64,000 nt of DNA from Gorsachius magnificus (GCA_034008185.1 CM067109.1:59574801-59638800); one strand, 5' to 3'. Positions 11,288 to 24,175 are shown, counted from the first letter of the stretch. The notes: generated from the sequence alone by a model not told the origin. A program made the numbers and translations.

Positions 11288-12730
11288 TGAGAGGCAATTT
11301 TCTGTATTTCAATGTGTGTTGATGTCCTCTTGTTCTTTCACTGGACATCACTAAGATGAGCCTATTTCCATCTTCTTTACTTCTCCCCACTGGGTATTTT
11401 TATACATGGATAAGCTTCCCCTGAGCTTTCTGTCCTCCAGGCTGAACAGTCCCAGCTCTCTCAGCCTCTCCTTGTATAAGAGATGCTACAGTGCCTTCAT
11501 CATCATCTTTCGCTGGACTCACTCCAGGATGTATATATCTGGAGAGCACAGAACTGGACCTAGCACTCAGATGTGTCTCACCAGTGCTGAGCAGAGGGGA
11601 AGGATCATCTGCCTTGACCTGCTGGCAATACTCTGCTTAATGCAGCCCAGGATGCCGTTGGCCTCCTTTGCCATAAGGGCACATTGTTGGCTCATGTTCA
11701 ACCTGTCCACCAGGACCTTCTCTGCAGAGCTGCTTTCCAGCCAATCAGCCTCCAGGTGTACTACTGCCTGGGGTTAAACTTCCTGAGATGCAGGACCATT
11801 TCTTCAGCCTGTCTGCATTCCTCTGAATGGCAGTGTGACCATCTGGTCTAGCCACTCCTCCCAGTTCTGGATTGTCTGCAAAAATGACAAGGGTGAACTC
11901 TCACATCATCCAGGTCACTCATGAAGATGTTAAACAGTATTGGCCCCAGTACTGACTCTGGGGTACACCACTAGTGGCTTGTCTCCAAACAGACTTTGTG
12001 CCACTGCTCACAATTTCCTGGGCCCAGACATTCAGCCAGTTTTCAGTCCACCCCACTGTCCAATTTTGTAGCCCACACTTGATCAGTTTGTCTACAAGGA
12101 TGTTTTGGGAGACAGTGTCAAAAGCCTTACTAAAGTTGAGGTAAACAACATCCACTGTTGGATTCACTCTCCCCTCAGACACTAAGCAAGTCACCTCACC
12201 GTAGAAGGCTATCACATTGGTTAAGCATAACTATCCCCTTCATAAAGCATAGTGACTGCTCCTGGTCACCTTCTTCTCCTTCATGTGTTTGGGAATGGTT
12301 TCCAGGTTTAGTTGTTCCATTACCTTCTGCAGGACTGAGGTAAGGCTGACCAGCCTGTAATTCCTCAGATCTTTTTCCTTGCCTTTCTTGATGAAAGGAG
12401 TGACATTTGTTCTCTTCCAGTCCTCAGGAACCTCTCCCAGTCATCACTACCATTCAAAGAGTGGTCCTGCAATCACATCACCCAGCTCCCTCAGCACTTG
12501 TCCCCATGGACTTAGGTACATCCAGTACTTACCTATTGAGAGTAAGCCTTCTTTTCTCCAGACTTTCCCTAGGGTCTCAGGGACTTGGGATTCCTGAAAG
12601 CTGGTCTTACCAGTAAAGACCAAGGAGGGAAGGCATTGCATACCTTGGCCTTTTCTGTGTCATTTGTCACCAGGTTCCCTGCACTGTTCAGTAGCAGGCC
12701 CATGTTTTCCCTAGTCTTCCTTTGACCCTT
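11288..12730 (-). mobile_element. CR1 LINE (CR1-B), old and degraded
   Basis: A more diverged CR1 copy in minus orientation. The plus strand reads the antisense of CR1 ORF2 in order: a C-terminal region (CTCCAGGCTGAACAGTCCCA near 11,437), palm motif C degraded to FADN near 11,870-11,900, motif B and motif A near 12,000-12,140, then the linker before RT (KTRENMG near 12,700). The canonical 3' UTR and octamer are missing, so it is truncated at both ends. Numerous frameshifts and lost CpGs suggest it is older than CR1-A and CR1-D. Edges are approximate. Confidence 0.82.
11919..12215 (-). pseudogene. CR1-B reverse transcriptase palm relic
   Basis: A 98-codon minus-strand frame includes VDVVYLNFSKAFDTVSQNIL (palm motif A with the first Asp replaced by Asn) and TSGVPQS (motif B, decayed at its end). 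The catalytic Asp-to-Asn change and the frameshift after motif B show a dead polymerase. This is the same domain whose motif B is deleted in CR1-A. Confidence 0.85.
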
Positions 12731-13911
12731 GATCAGATCCCTGACTACACAGGGTCCCTGGATCGTGGCAACTCCAAAGAAACACTCCTGCCCTGTGTTG
12801 GGGCATGGAAGCCCTCCACACAGTGTGACAGGAAGAGACCAGGCTGCTCTGATGGGTGTCAAACCCAGCAGGACCCTTTGATGCAAATCGGACTATTTCA
12901 GGTCTGTCCTTTCATTGCTGGAAATGATTGTAGCTCCTACAAAAACCACTATTAAGACAAGCCCATTTTCTCTTAGTGACTCATACCTCCTCTTCTCTGG
13001 GTTGCCCCTTCTGCTCTTCCTGGTACAGTGCCTCAGCAAACTATGTGACATCTTCCAGCACTTTGAGCAAGGCTTGTTTCCCAGTTTCTGAAATCAATGC
13101 CTCCAGCATCAGGTCGACTTCTGTGTTAAGTCTCCGTACCTGTCCTGTGGGAGTCCCAAGGGGCTGGAATTCCCAGCTGGGAGCTAGGGCTGCTGCAGGA
13201 ACATCCAGGCTTCCCATGGGAGCCCCTGCCTCAGTCACACCAGCTCCTGTACATGTGCAGTTCTCATGCATGTAGTGCAGTATGCTGTAGGGGACTCTGA
13301 GTGAAACAAGCTCATTTCACAACTGGAGGCTGTAGAGATACATCAGTACTATGTGGTGCATTATCATCATCAGGAGCATCTTCAGGAGCTTAAAAAGTTA
13401 GAATTCATTTTGAGTACTTCATTCCCTGAAACCTCACTGCAGTTTTCATCCATTTTTCCAATCCTATTTTAGCAAACCTTAAAACTGTGTTTGAAAGGTT
13501 TTCAAGTTAATCCATATTTTAAAAATGTCAAAGGCCTTTAGTTTGTTTTGGTGCTGCAGAAAAAATAAATTATAGCATGGCCAAAAACTTGTACAGGGCA
13601 GTCGGTATGTTTCGTAACAGCTTCTCCTTTAGCAAAGTTTATGTGCAGTGCCTATGCTCCAGCACTTGGTGGTGCCTTCTGCCAAAATAATGTCTCTGGC
13701 TTGCTACAGCACAGTTAAAATGTATGGTGCCAGCAGTAGCTCTCAGTAAAGTGAAGATCTCGATGTTGTAAGGGAATCCCCTCTGTTTCTATCAATCAAG
13801 TGAGCAGTCCCTGATGTCAGCTACATCTGGCCTCTTGTCTCCACACTGGATTGTCAGTGATAAATCTTTTCCCTTCACTTCATGTTTTAGGACAGTTTAG
13901 GACACTAAACT
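12731..13911. other. Unassigned segment with a coding-like antisense relic
   Basis: Sequence 5' of CR1-B in its own orientation. It does not look like CR1 endonuclease, which would be expected if CR1-B were longer. It contains the open frame described separately at 13,041-13,271. The remainder, especially 13,420-13,911, is AT-rich with nothing recognisable. Confidence 0.5.
13041..13271 (-). other. Unidentified coding-like frame, 76 codons
   Basis: This minus-strand frame has balanced, protein-like composition, including LNTEVDLMLEALISETGK. It stays readable past its stop as ALYQEEQKGQPREEE. Just upstream, in another frame, EDAPDDDNAPHSTDV (about 13,340-13,390) is also readable. Together they look like a broken coding segment with at least one frameshift and several stops. 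I do not recognise the family. It could be a retroelement 5' region, a retrocopy fragment, or chance. Confidence 0.3.
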
Positions 13912-14008
13912 AGGGACATGGTTTAGTGGTGGAATGGCATTGTTAGGTTAATGGTTGGACTTGATGATCTTAAAGGTCTTTTCCAATCTAAATGATTCTA
14001 TGATTCTT
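13912..14008 (+). mobile_element. CR1 3'-end fragment, plus strand
   Basis: About 97 bases match the CR1 3' UTR in sense orientation: ACATGGTTTAGTGGTGGAAT, then TTGGACTTGATGATCTTAAA, ending in ATTCTATGATTCT, the octamer repeat that terminates CR1. It is a severely 5'-truncated insertion, as is common for this family. Confidence 0.93.
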
Positions 14009-17000
14009 TGTGCAGAGGACATATCCCTCTGTGATCACCAGGGAAGGCATGGGCCTTCTCAGCATGCTGCTCTTTCTTTCAGAAAGCACTGACAGTAATA
14101 CTTTTGCCTGGCCTGTGGCAGTTTCATCCAAGACTAATGACTTGAGGGAAGCTTGCTTGGCATCTGTCTCCCTTAAAAGTGCTCATCACATATTTGGCAT
14201 GGTTTTTTTTCATGGTTCATCTCCCCTTTATGCAGTTTCCCTGTTCTGTGCCTTCCTTTGCTGTATAACAGGCCACCTAGTGCAGACTGCAGTGATACAC
14301 ATCTAAATAGAAACCCACCTGCTACAGCAGCATGCTCACATCTGTATATTAATGCTGTGCCACAAGTCATGCCCCTCTCTAGGTAAGAAACATACAAGAA
14401 GGATAAACACTGCAGGAGATTAAATTCTGGCACATTGTCTTTAGATGGCCAGAAGCTCAGTGTAGGGCATTTCTGTTTGTACAGTGTCTGCACAATTAAG
14501 TAATGGGAACGGTGCAGGACAAATACGCACTTCGTGAGTAGCTTTTACATCAAACCGGTAGCTCAAAACCACCTTAGGATTAGTGTAAGCTATCTTTTGA
14601 AGCTCCTGCCTACTGCAAATGAGCATGGAGTAGCTGCAGCGCAAATGGCAATTGAATCTCTTGTATCTTCCTTTTCTTGTGTCCTTACACTTTGCAAATT
14701 CTTGCAGAGTTTGTTGAACCTGTGGAATATGGGAAGGGCATGTTGTTGTAATGAAAAATGGTTAGCTCAGAAAGAGGAAAATCTGCCCTGCCAGCAGTAG
14801 AATGTCACAGAGGACAGAGAAAGTGAGATTTACCATTAGCATAGTCCCATGTAGCACATGGGCTGGGGCATGCATCACATATCCTCACTGCCATATAAAA
14901 TGTAAGTTTCTCTCTCTCCTTGTGCTCAGAGAGAAACAGAGACAGTAAAAAAACTCTGCACCCTAGTATACAAAGGAAGCGATCCAGTCTAGATGTAGAT
15001 GGGGAAAAGAAAGCCTGTAGCACCATCACTCTGGACCCTAGTGTTTAGTGCTTCTGTTTCCCAGGAGCCCTCCACAGTGGAGCACCCAGCTCCAGGACAG
15101 GTGGGATGACTCTACTAACTGAACCTCTGTCCCCATTAAGTGTTCCGTCCCACAATGACTACACATTTTTGCAAAGCAATTCCTTCATTAATGAGCTCCA
15201 AGTTAAAGGTTTTCCCCCACCCCCTGGGCTTCTCTGCTGCTCCTTTCCAGAGTTCCACAGCATCCTGTAGCCCAGTTGTCTGAGAGGTGTTCGGTCCTGT
15301 CCTCAAAGCCTGTGAAGACTCCCACTGCGCACTTGTGAATTTATTGTCATTAGCTAGCTCTATGACACAAGCTGCTGCCCCCTCACTTTGCTCAGTGCTG
15401 CTCTTAAGATTGATATAATGAGGTACTTGTTCAAGAGAAGCACAACCCAAGGAAAGAGTTAGATAATTAGGCAGAGGTGGAACTTTCTTCCAACCACAAA
15501 TCAACTGAAAACGAATAACTTTTCAAGATCTATCTTCACCTACACTAGTGATTTAAACAAGCTAGGAATCATTCCTCTGTTTCTCTGAAAAGTCAAATTC
15601 CTTTTAATTTTTATTCCACTACAGATTAATGGTCCTTCTACTTCACACATACCAGGTATATTTTCTTTCAGAGATGATCAGTTTGTAGCTATCTACTTAA
15701 ACCCTAGGTAATTTTCTCCATTTGTATTTTGCTCTGGTCCAGTAAAAGATCTTACCTCTATAGACTCATATTTATATTCCAGAAGAACTTCTAATGCCTT
15801 TAAATGCTACCCTGAACATTATTTTCTTCCTGATGCACTCTAATCTTTGAAAGTCAGAGTGACATCCTCGTTTACCAGTCTATTGAAAAAGTCTGTTTTC
15901 AAACTCGCAAAAGATCTAAGTCATCACTATCAGCAAGGAAAGGTTTGAAAAGCAAACAGGAAGACTTTGTTGCAAGATAAAACCATAAATACACAGAAAT
16001 CCTTTGTTGTTTCAGGCTTAAGATCAGAAAAACAGTTCTACCATCAAGGCTATAACCCTGGTCTGAAGTCCACTGAAAATAACAAAAATCTTCCCGTTAC
16101 TTTGGTTGATGTGTAGTAAAGCAGAAATTAAAAGGAATTTGCCTTTTCAGAGAAAGAGAAGGAATGTGCGTCTTCAGCACTTCCTAGAAGTCTGATTACT
16201 TTCTCAATTAGGGCCTTGAGAGTTATGTAACCTAATCTGAAAAGGTAAACAACTCAAGGTTTTGTTTCAAGTAATGGAGTCCAATATATTTTAAAAAATG
16301 ATAATTAAAATTCTTTTTGGGCAAAACCCCCACCGTTAACTTGCTGAGAAGCCTTCTCAGGTGAGCAGTGTCCTTCTCAGTACTTCACTTATGCTGAAGA
16401 ACTCATCAGGGTGATGAAACAGCCAGGTTTGTGCTACTCAGCGGGGGACAGCTCATGGTCAAGAGATCACAAACAAGTTAGTTTAACTGCACATACATTT
16501 CCCACAGCCATCAACCAGATTAAAAATTGGTGTTCATAGCAGACTTTAACTTGTGAATTCTAGAGAAGAAAAACCTCTTTTTGATAACCACTTCATACCC
16601 CCATGGCCGCCCAGCATGGCTCAGCCTGGACTGCAGCATCTCCCAGTGCATTTCCAGGGGCATCACTGATGAAGTCAATAGAGCCGTACTTGGTGAGGGG
16701 GTTTGTCATGGGTGTGATGGAATAGAGACCCAGGAAGCTTGGCTTGAAGGATATAAAACACGTGTGCAATGGAAATAACTTTCAGCCTTTAGCAAAAGTG
16801 GCTGAATTTAATATAACAATTGTCAAACAAAAGACCCTGTGATACATTTAATGGTAAAATGAAAGACAGGAATGTTATGCACCTGTTAGTCTGGAAAGGT
16901 CAGAAGTGGATTGTCTTACTGTTCTTCTGCAGTTTTCTTTTTTATTACATGAGTATATCCCTACTTGCTCTATGGCTAAGAAAAGGTCAGGAGCAAGGTC

Positions 17001-18328
17001 TGACTCCCAGACCTTCCCATACAAAAGATGATATTTTTATAATTTGAGGTATAAGATTAATTATTGGTAGAAGTATTTGAACTCGTATTCCTAAGTAAGT
17101 ATGTCCTCTGCACAGGTAATGTAACTCTTCATGAGACAATACCAAAATGCAGACTTTCTTGAGCAAAGGAACGTGTCTTTGGAGAAAAAAAAAATGCAGA
17201 CCCTTTTAGGAGGTTAGAAAAGTTATCAAAAAACAGCTATGACAGGCACTCCAGAATGATCACAAGGCCTCAAAGGGGCAGGGAGCCTTGCTTAAAACCA
17301 ATCTGAAAACCTGATCCCCTCAGTTAAATGGGTTTGTGTAGCAGCAGGTTTCCTGAGTCTCCCTCAGATTGGGGTCTGGCCAGTTCCCTGAGGCCACCAT
17401 GCACCCACACGGCCAAGGTGTTGCTTGTGCAGGCCCAAAGGACATGGAATGCAGCACTATATTTCTGTTGGGGTCTTCTGAGACCAAGAAATCAGCTGGT
17501 GGGAAACAGGAGGGTTTAGCAATTTGTTCATAAGGAAAATTTGTCCATAAGCAACTGCTGGTACACTGGCAGAAGTGGTACAATGCTGAGTCAAGAGACT
17601 GGGAGGCTGTGGAGAGGCCACAAATTATCAGTTCTGCATAGGGATTAAATGATTTCCCCAAATTCTTGGAGATGTTTATCTACTCCCCTTTAAAAAGACT
17701 GTAGATTTTTATAACAAAACCCATGAGAAAAATGTGAAAGCTGAAGCAGAGAAGGGTCTCAGTCCTTTCTTAGTTAACCTGTGTAAGAGGAAAGGTGAAT
17801 TACTGTGTCACATGCTCAGCTTTTCAGGGGGCCAGAATTGTTTTGGCCAAGCTATCCCATGGGGTGCTACCTGCACCCACCAGCAGCAAGGGGTGGCTCT
17901 GGACATAACCAAGCAGCAGAGGCAGGACCTGGTTCTACATGAAAATCCAAGCTCTCAGAGTGATGAAGAACAGCTATACCACATTAAGAAAAAATAATAA
18001 TAATTTAGTCATTTGCATTCTGATTGTAAAGTCCAGTTAGAAAGATGCTTACAAATAATTTGAGAGCTGTGGGTTGATTGGCAATGGAAAGTAAACAAGA
18101 AAAATCTTGAAGGCACCGCATCCCAGAGCAGAAGTTCCCAGAAGTACTCGATGAGTATTCCTGCTCAGTCCTTTCCCTCTAAGGAGACAAATGTGAGAAA
18201 CTGGAAAATATTTATAAGAATGCTGCATGCACTATGTATGTTAAATCAGGGTTGTTAGAAAAACAGCAAAGAAAGACAAATGACAACCACATTCAGTTTA
18301 AATCTGCATCAACAGGTGAGCCTTTCTT
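14009..18328. other. Intergenic DNA, no gene seen
   Basis: Over 4 kb of mostly unique sequence. The longest frame is 122 codons on the minus strand (15,136-15,504). It has ordinary composition and no motif I recognise, so I do not call it a gene. No tRNA, snRNA or mobile element is identified. Confidence 0.55.
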
Positions 18329-18329
18329 A

Positions 18330-18391
18330 GGAAGGAAGGAAGGAAGGAAGGAAGGAAGGAAGGAAGGAAGGAAGGAAGGAAGGAAGGAAGG
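18330..18391. repeat. (GAAG)n microsatellite
   Basis: About 15 uninterrupted copies of GAAG. Length polymorphism between individuals is likely. It forms the start of a longer purine-rich tract. Confidence 0.97.
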
Positions 18392-18538
18392 GAAAGTAAG
18401 AAAAAAAAAAATAGAGAAAGAATGAAGGAAAGAAAGAGCAAAAGAGAAGGAAAGAGATAAAGAAGGAAAGAGAGAGAGAAAGGAAGAAGGGAAGAAAGAC
18501 AGAAAGACAGACAGAAAGAAAGAATGAAAGAAAACATT
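18392..18538. repeat. Purine-rich low-complexity tract
   Basis: A degenerate continuation of the GAAG microsatellite made of GAAA, GAGA and AAGG units with only scattered T or C. Together with 18,330-18,391 it gives about 210 bases of nearly pure purine on the plus strand. The Phe/Leu/Ser/Pro-rich minus-strand frames across it are translations of the repeat and not genes. Confidence 0.92.
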
Positions 18539-21500
18539 GCAAAAAGCTTGGATTAAGAAAGGAAGAATCTTGTGTGACAGAAAGAGGGTGATGAACATGT
18601 AGGCGATTTGACAGATGTGAAACCTACACAGAAAAGGGCAAAGCATTGGCTTCTTACAGTTTGGATTTCAATGGGCAACAGAAGCCTGAAACGTACTTTA
18701 AAAATATCAGCCCCTTTTAAGAGCCTTGGGCTGCATGAACAGAAGGAAGGTCTACCAAAATCAGAAAGCATTTAGTTTAATTCTTTGTACTCAGCCTGAC
18801 TCACACAGGATGTGCATAGCCTGGGTTCACAGACGGGCTGGCAGATGCAGAGCGGGCTCTGGGAGGGGGCTGTTGGGCTATGAAAGCAGCAGCCCACCCT
18901 CAGGGGCACCAGCTGGCCAGCAAGTCACAGCCTGTGACCCAGGGCTGGGGAAGACACAGCCATAGCCGCAGGACGTTGGGCAGAGTTGAACAAGCTTTAG
19001 TGATATTTCCACACTTAGAATGAAGCCCTGTCCCGAGACAGATTTAGACATCCTCTAGCTAATGCTTGATGCTAGATGGAATACAGAGACACCCTATGCT
19101 GGGAAACTGTAACCTGGGGCTTCATTCTGGGCCAGGGAGTTGCTGTTTGTCTAACAAGTGTGGGCAGGAACGTGCTTCTAGTGGCATCAGCTACAGCTCT
19201 GCTTTGACACAGACAAAATTACTATACTAACACTTATCTTTTGCAGCTTGTAGTCAGAGGAAAATATACTCAGCTGACAAGTAAACAGTTCATTCTTTTT
19301 CTTTTCCTAAGTATTTAGCGGAGAGAGAAAGCACTGTGTATACACAACATGATCAGTCAGTCTTGAGAAATGCTATTGTTCTCACAAACCCAAGAGTGTT
19401 TAGAGAACTGTGTTTGTATTCTTACACCCTTTGTCCACACGTGATATTTCCTGCTTTTGCAATGTAACAGGAGTATGAGGAAGTATTGAGAGCACTGCAA
19501 GAAATGTTGTCTCCTCACATTACCTCAAAACGCTTGTGAATTTCTATGCTAAAAAGGTGAGAGGGCAAAAAGTGGATCAACTTGAAAACTGTGATGACAG
19601 AACAAGTTATTTTCCCACAGAAAATGTTACTGATAATTTAGAAAGAGCATGTATTGAAATGACAGATACATGGCTACCCTCTTCCTTCTCACTCCCTCCT
19701 CCCTCCTCATCCAGCAAACAGCTGAGGCAGCGTCCCAGGACTCAACCAGGAACTCGGAGATGGGTCACGCACAGCACCACACTGCATGGAGATATTTCTT
19801 TAGTTTCCTTGTTTCCAGATTCTCTTATTCCCCTACTCATTAGCAATGCAGGGAGTGGGAGAGGAGAAGTCAGTACTGCAGCAATAAAAATACATCAAGT
19901 ATCAACTAGCCGCTGATCATGGTATAAAGCTGGTAACAAGAGAGGTACTTGAAGCAAAAGACTGGCAAGTGTCTTTAGCAAAGACCACGCTAGTTATCTG
20001 AGAAGGATGCTAAAAATGATGAAAACTTGTTGGATGGCATGTGTGGAAGGAGCTCTTCCCTCTTAGAATGCAGCACCGCACAACCAGGCACGCCCTGCCT
20101 GGGGAGCCGCGGCTCTGGCACACAGGAGAATTGTAAGAGCACCATCTGAAGGGCAGTTTATATTAATACAGCAAAGCCCACAAAAAGAGGCTTCTCCTGT
20201 GTTTTTTTCCCTCACGTTATTTTGATGTGCAGCCACATACACAACTATGCAGTTTAAAACTGAAACAGATGATCTCGTTTATGTTATCTGTGCAGGTTTT
20301 AAGAGTGTGAGTTTTTCTTCATGTTGGTTGTAAAACTGTAACCCTTGCACTTCCAGGGTTTGTTTCCTCAACCAGCTTGATGCTTTTGCTTCAAGTTAGA
20401 AGGAATCACTGGGCCCTTTGAAATGTTTTCTCCCCTAAGAGGAAGAAAGTCGTTACCCAAATCATATGGTTTTATAGATTTCTAATCTTAACAAGGGTAC
20501 TCCTCTGAAAGCTGAGTTTGAAATCAGTACATTCATATTTTTGCTGCCTCCAAGTATATCAGGAGACCTTATGAGCTGGAAACAGAGGCATGTGCTCCAA
20601 GAGCATGAGGGCCCTGCCTCTGCCTCAGCTGGCCCCTGGGGAGGACAGGGAGCAAAGCCACCTACATACTGGTTCAACGCAGAGGAAATAGAAGCAACCT
20701 GAGGTTTCTCCCTTTCATGCAAAAACTCCTATACTGTTTTAAAACAATGAATCAACTAACTTACCTGATAATATTGTAATGTTCTCCCTGAAAATACGGA
20801 TTTTAAAATGCCGTTGAGCTGTGGTGTGCTGGGCATTACTCAGTGCTCATGTCAAAGTCATTCATGCTTAACGGGCAGAGCCAGCTGCATACAGAAGGCA
20901 GGAGAAACACCACTTCTTGTCAGTATCAGTAATGTGCTCTTACATGGACATACTGTTATTGTTTCCTGACACCCCAGTCTCTAACGGGATGTAGCAGGAA
21001 GAGGAGACATCCTAAGATGTTCCTTACAAATGATCACATCACGAGGTTTGGAAAGCCCTTAGTTTCAGGCCAGGTAGAAAACAGATGGAGTACTTACTCT
21101 CTAAAAAGGCAAATTAGACATATAACTGAAATAAAGTAAGTCATTCAGGTACTTCTGCCAGGTAATGTGTTTACTTTGTCTTGTACACTTAGTGATTTGA
21201 ATGCAACGATGCCCAGAATATGCCATAGATGCAGTGGATTTATGCATTTATATGAATAATGTGATCATCTGCAGCTGCAGATCAGTTAGTTAGTATAACA
21301 ATAGAACCCTTGTGGTTTGGGGGCACGAGTCAGATTGCTGAATAAGGTGATTTATAATAGGTGCTCCAAAAATATCCATTCCGGTATGTCCCTTTGAGAT
21401 ATCTGAAGCATTTCTTGGTCAGAGTTGAAACACTCATCTGATCCAATACAGTACTTTCTGTGGCCGTAGATTTTTATTCATGCTGCCAAACAATTGCATT

Positions 21501-22954
21501 TTTGGTATTTGTTGAAAAAAATAAATCATAATGTAAGGCTACTCCATAAAATCCCATTCTTCACATATTGTCTTGAGAAGACCTTTTGTCTCAGATAATA
21601 CAGCATTTGGCAAGTAAAGTAATATCGGAAATACGATTTTTTTTATTTATACCTCACATTCATCTTAACAAGAATTGATAAATTATCTGAAGTTTTCTTT
21701 ATCTGAGCTATGGCTCAGATATGATTAGCTTAGGGCTTATAGAACATTCAGGGTTTCTTTTAGTCCAGTCTGATTTACAAACATAATATTAGCATTTCTC
21801 AATTCCTGTCTTCTTTTAACAGTCAGCTGGGTTGGTTTTTTTTTAATTTATTTAGACCAAAATATTTTAAAATATTTTATTGCAAGCAGAAAAGACATTT
21901 TCCTCCTGAGTTCAAGGAATAAAATCCTTTGGGTAATTTCTAACAGACCAGTTTTGACAGATGTGAAATTATGAATGAATGTAACATTTGGGGGAGGAAG
22001 GAAGGGGGAGAAAGCCTTTTCCAGAAATATCTCTGTCTAAAGACATGTCTTGTCTCAGCGTGGAGTTTATTTTAGAAACAATAACCACTGGAAGAGTAAG
22101 TAATACAAACTTCTAATGCTGATTACGCAAACGTCACACTTTAAAAAAAAACTTTTTCCCCTGTAGAAATAGCCTTTGAAGGCCTGATGGGGAAAAGCCC
22201 TCAACTGTGTACCTGTATAGACATGATTTGGACATCAGGCACAGCTTTACTTTCACTGAAGTAAAGACCTGCTTACCTACTGTACTTGCTTGGCACCTAC
22301 ACAGCTGTTAATGCCAGGCAAGCTTAGCAGTACTGTAAAATATGACACTTTTGTCCTCAGGTCAAGAGTGGTGTATTTAATGAAACCTTGCTGGTCACTG
22401 GTGAACTCTGTTACTGTTTCTCAAGGAAGCAGACCTAAACCTCCTGAAAGAGGCTCAAACTTGCTTGGCTAATCATTTTGGTAGCAAATTTTAAATGCAC
22501 ATCCAACTTTGCTTCACCTACATAATTCTCACATTCTGTAGTCTTAATGCATTCCTGCATTAGACAAATTACACTTTTCCCCCCTTTTACTAGCTTTATT
22601 TGCCATTTTATTGCTATCTTTTGTGGGAAGTCATTGAACTACTGTTTTTAAAAATAGGTTCTTGGAAAGATGCCTGTAAGCTCAGTAGGTCCTAGGAAGT
22701 AAATTTCTGCAGAAGCAAGATGTGGTCAGTTGGGGACTGCCTGCCTTTGTCTGTGACAAGTGGTACCACTGGTTAGTTCTCCCATGTTAGGCATTGCTTT
22801 CCTCATTGCTCCCAGATGACTTGATTTGCCTCAACAATGAGAATTATCTTATAACATGACATTTTGAAATTAAACTTACTCTAGATCATCAGAATATATT
22901 TGCAACTTCAATATTTGAAAGATCAGTTTGAATACAATTCAACTGAAATCAGTT
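18539..22954. other. Intergenic DNA, no gene seen
   Basis: Unique-looking AT-rich DNA between the purine tract and CR1-C. No frame exceeds 126 codons (19,536-19,916, plus) and none has a recognisable domain. Nothing structured was seen beyond short homopolymers. Confidence 0.55.
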
Positions 22955-23761
22955 CAGCCAACAAAGAGGGGTGTTCTTCTGGACCTCATACTCACCAACA
23001 ATGAGGGGCTTGTTGGGAATATGAAGGTCAAAGACAGCCTTGGCTGCAGTGACCATGAGGTGGTGGAGTTCAAGCTCCTGAGGGCAGCAAGGACGGTAAG
23101 AAGTGAGATCACAACCCTGGACTTCAGGAGAGCAGACTTTGGCCTCTTCAAAGATCCGCTTGGAAGAGTCCCATCGGATAAGGCCCTGGATGGAAGAGGG
23201 GTCCAAGAGAGCTGGGATCTATTCTAGGAGGCGATTCTAGGATCTCCTCTTCCAAGCTCAAGAGCAGTCCATCCCAACAAACAGGAAGTCAGGCAAAAAT
23301 GCCAGGAGGCCTGCATGGATGAACAAGGAGCTCCTGGACAAACTTAAGCAGAAAAAGGAAGCATAGAGAAGGTGCCAGCAAGGACAGGTAGCCTGGGAGG
23401 AATACAGAAACACTGTCCGAACATCTAGGGGGAAAGTGAGGAAAGCTAAAGCCCAACCGGAATTTAATCTGGCCAGGATGACAAAGACAACATGATGGGC
23501 TTCTATAAGTACATAGGTAACAAAAAGAAAACTAGAGAAAATGTGGGCCCATTGCTCAATAGGACAGGGGACCTGGTAACACAGGACATGGAAAAGCCTG
23601 AAGTACTGAATGCCTTCTTTGCCTCAGTCTTTATTAGCAAGGCTGGCCTTCAGGAATCCCAGGCCCCAGAGACCAGGGGGAAAGTCTGGACCAATGAAGA
23701 TGCACCCTTGGTGGAAGACAATGAGGTCAGGGAATACTTACACAAACTGGACATATATTAA
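22955..23761 (+). pseudogene. CR1-C ORF2 endonuclease end and linker relic
   Basis: Readable CR1 ORF2 sequence in at least three frames. The first frame, to 23,227, holds the SDH motif and the TLDFRRADFGLF block. An intermediate part near 23,320-23,470 reads ARRPAWMNKELLDKLKQKK and EEYRNTVR but contains stops. The final frame, 23,492-23,761, reads FYKYIGNKKKTREN and LNAFFASVF. These are linker segments that join endonuclease to reverse transcriptase in CR1. Frameshifts and stops exclude function. Confidence 0.87.
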
Positions 23762-24175
23762 GTCCATGTGCCTTGATGAGTGCTGAGGGAGCTGGCAGAT
23801 GTCATTGTGAGGCCACTCTCAGTAATCTTTGATCAGTCATTGTGACTGGGAGAAGTGTCTGAAGACTGAAGGCTTAGAGAGCTGGGGCAGTTTAGCTTGG
23901 AGAAGAGAAAGCTCAGGGGGGTCTTATCAATGTATATATATAGCTGAAGGGAGGGTGGAAAGAAGACGCAGCCAGCCTCTTTTCAGTTGTGCCCAGTGAC
24001 AGGGCAAGAGGCAATGACAAACTGAAACAGGAGGGGTCCCTATGAACATCAGGAAACTCTTTTTCACCGTTACGGTGACTGAGCACTGTCACGGGTTGCT
24101 TGGGGAGGCTATGGTATCTCCACCCTTGGAGATATTCAAAAGCCATCTGGACAGAGTCCTGGACTGAGTCCTCCC
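22955..24175 (+). mobile_element. CR1 LINE (CR1-C), internally deleted
   Basis: A CR1 relic in plus orientation. It begins inside the endonuclease C-terminus (GVLLDLILTN, then GCSDHEVVEF with the catalytic SDH motif) and continues through the inter-domain linker to the start of RT near 23,865 (GEVSED). At about 23,869 the sequence jumps to the thumb and C-terminal region (LESWGSLAWRREKLRG). About 240 codons of RT palm are therefore missing. The 3' UTR and octamer are also absent; homology fades near 24,175. Confidence 0.88.

Noticed and set aside
18293..18646. Phe/Leu/Ser-rich minus-strand frames resembling membrane proteins
   Set aside because: They are translations of the GAAG/GAAA purine repeat.
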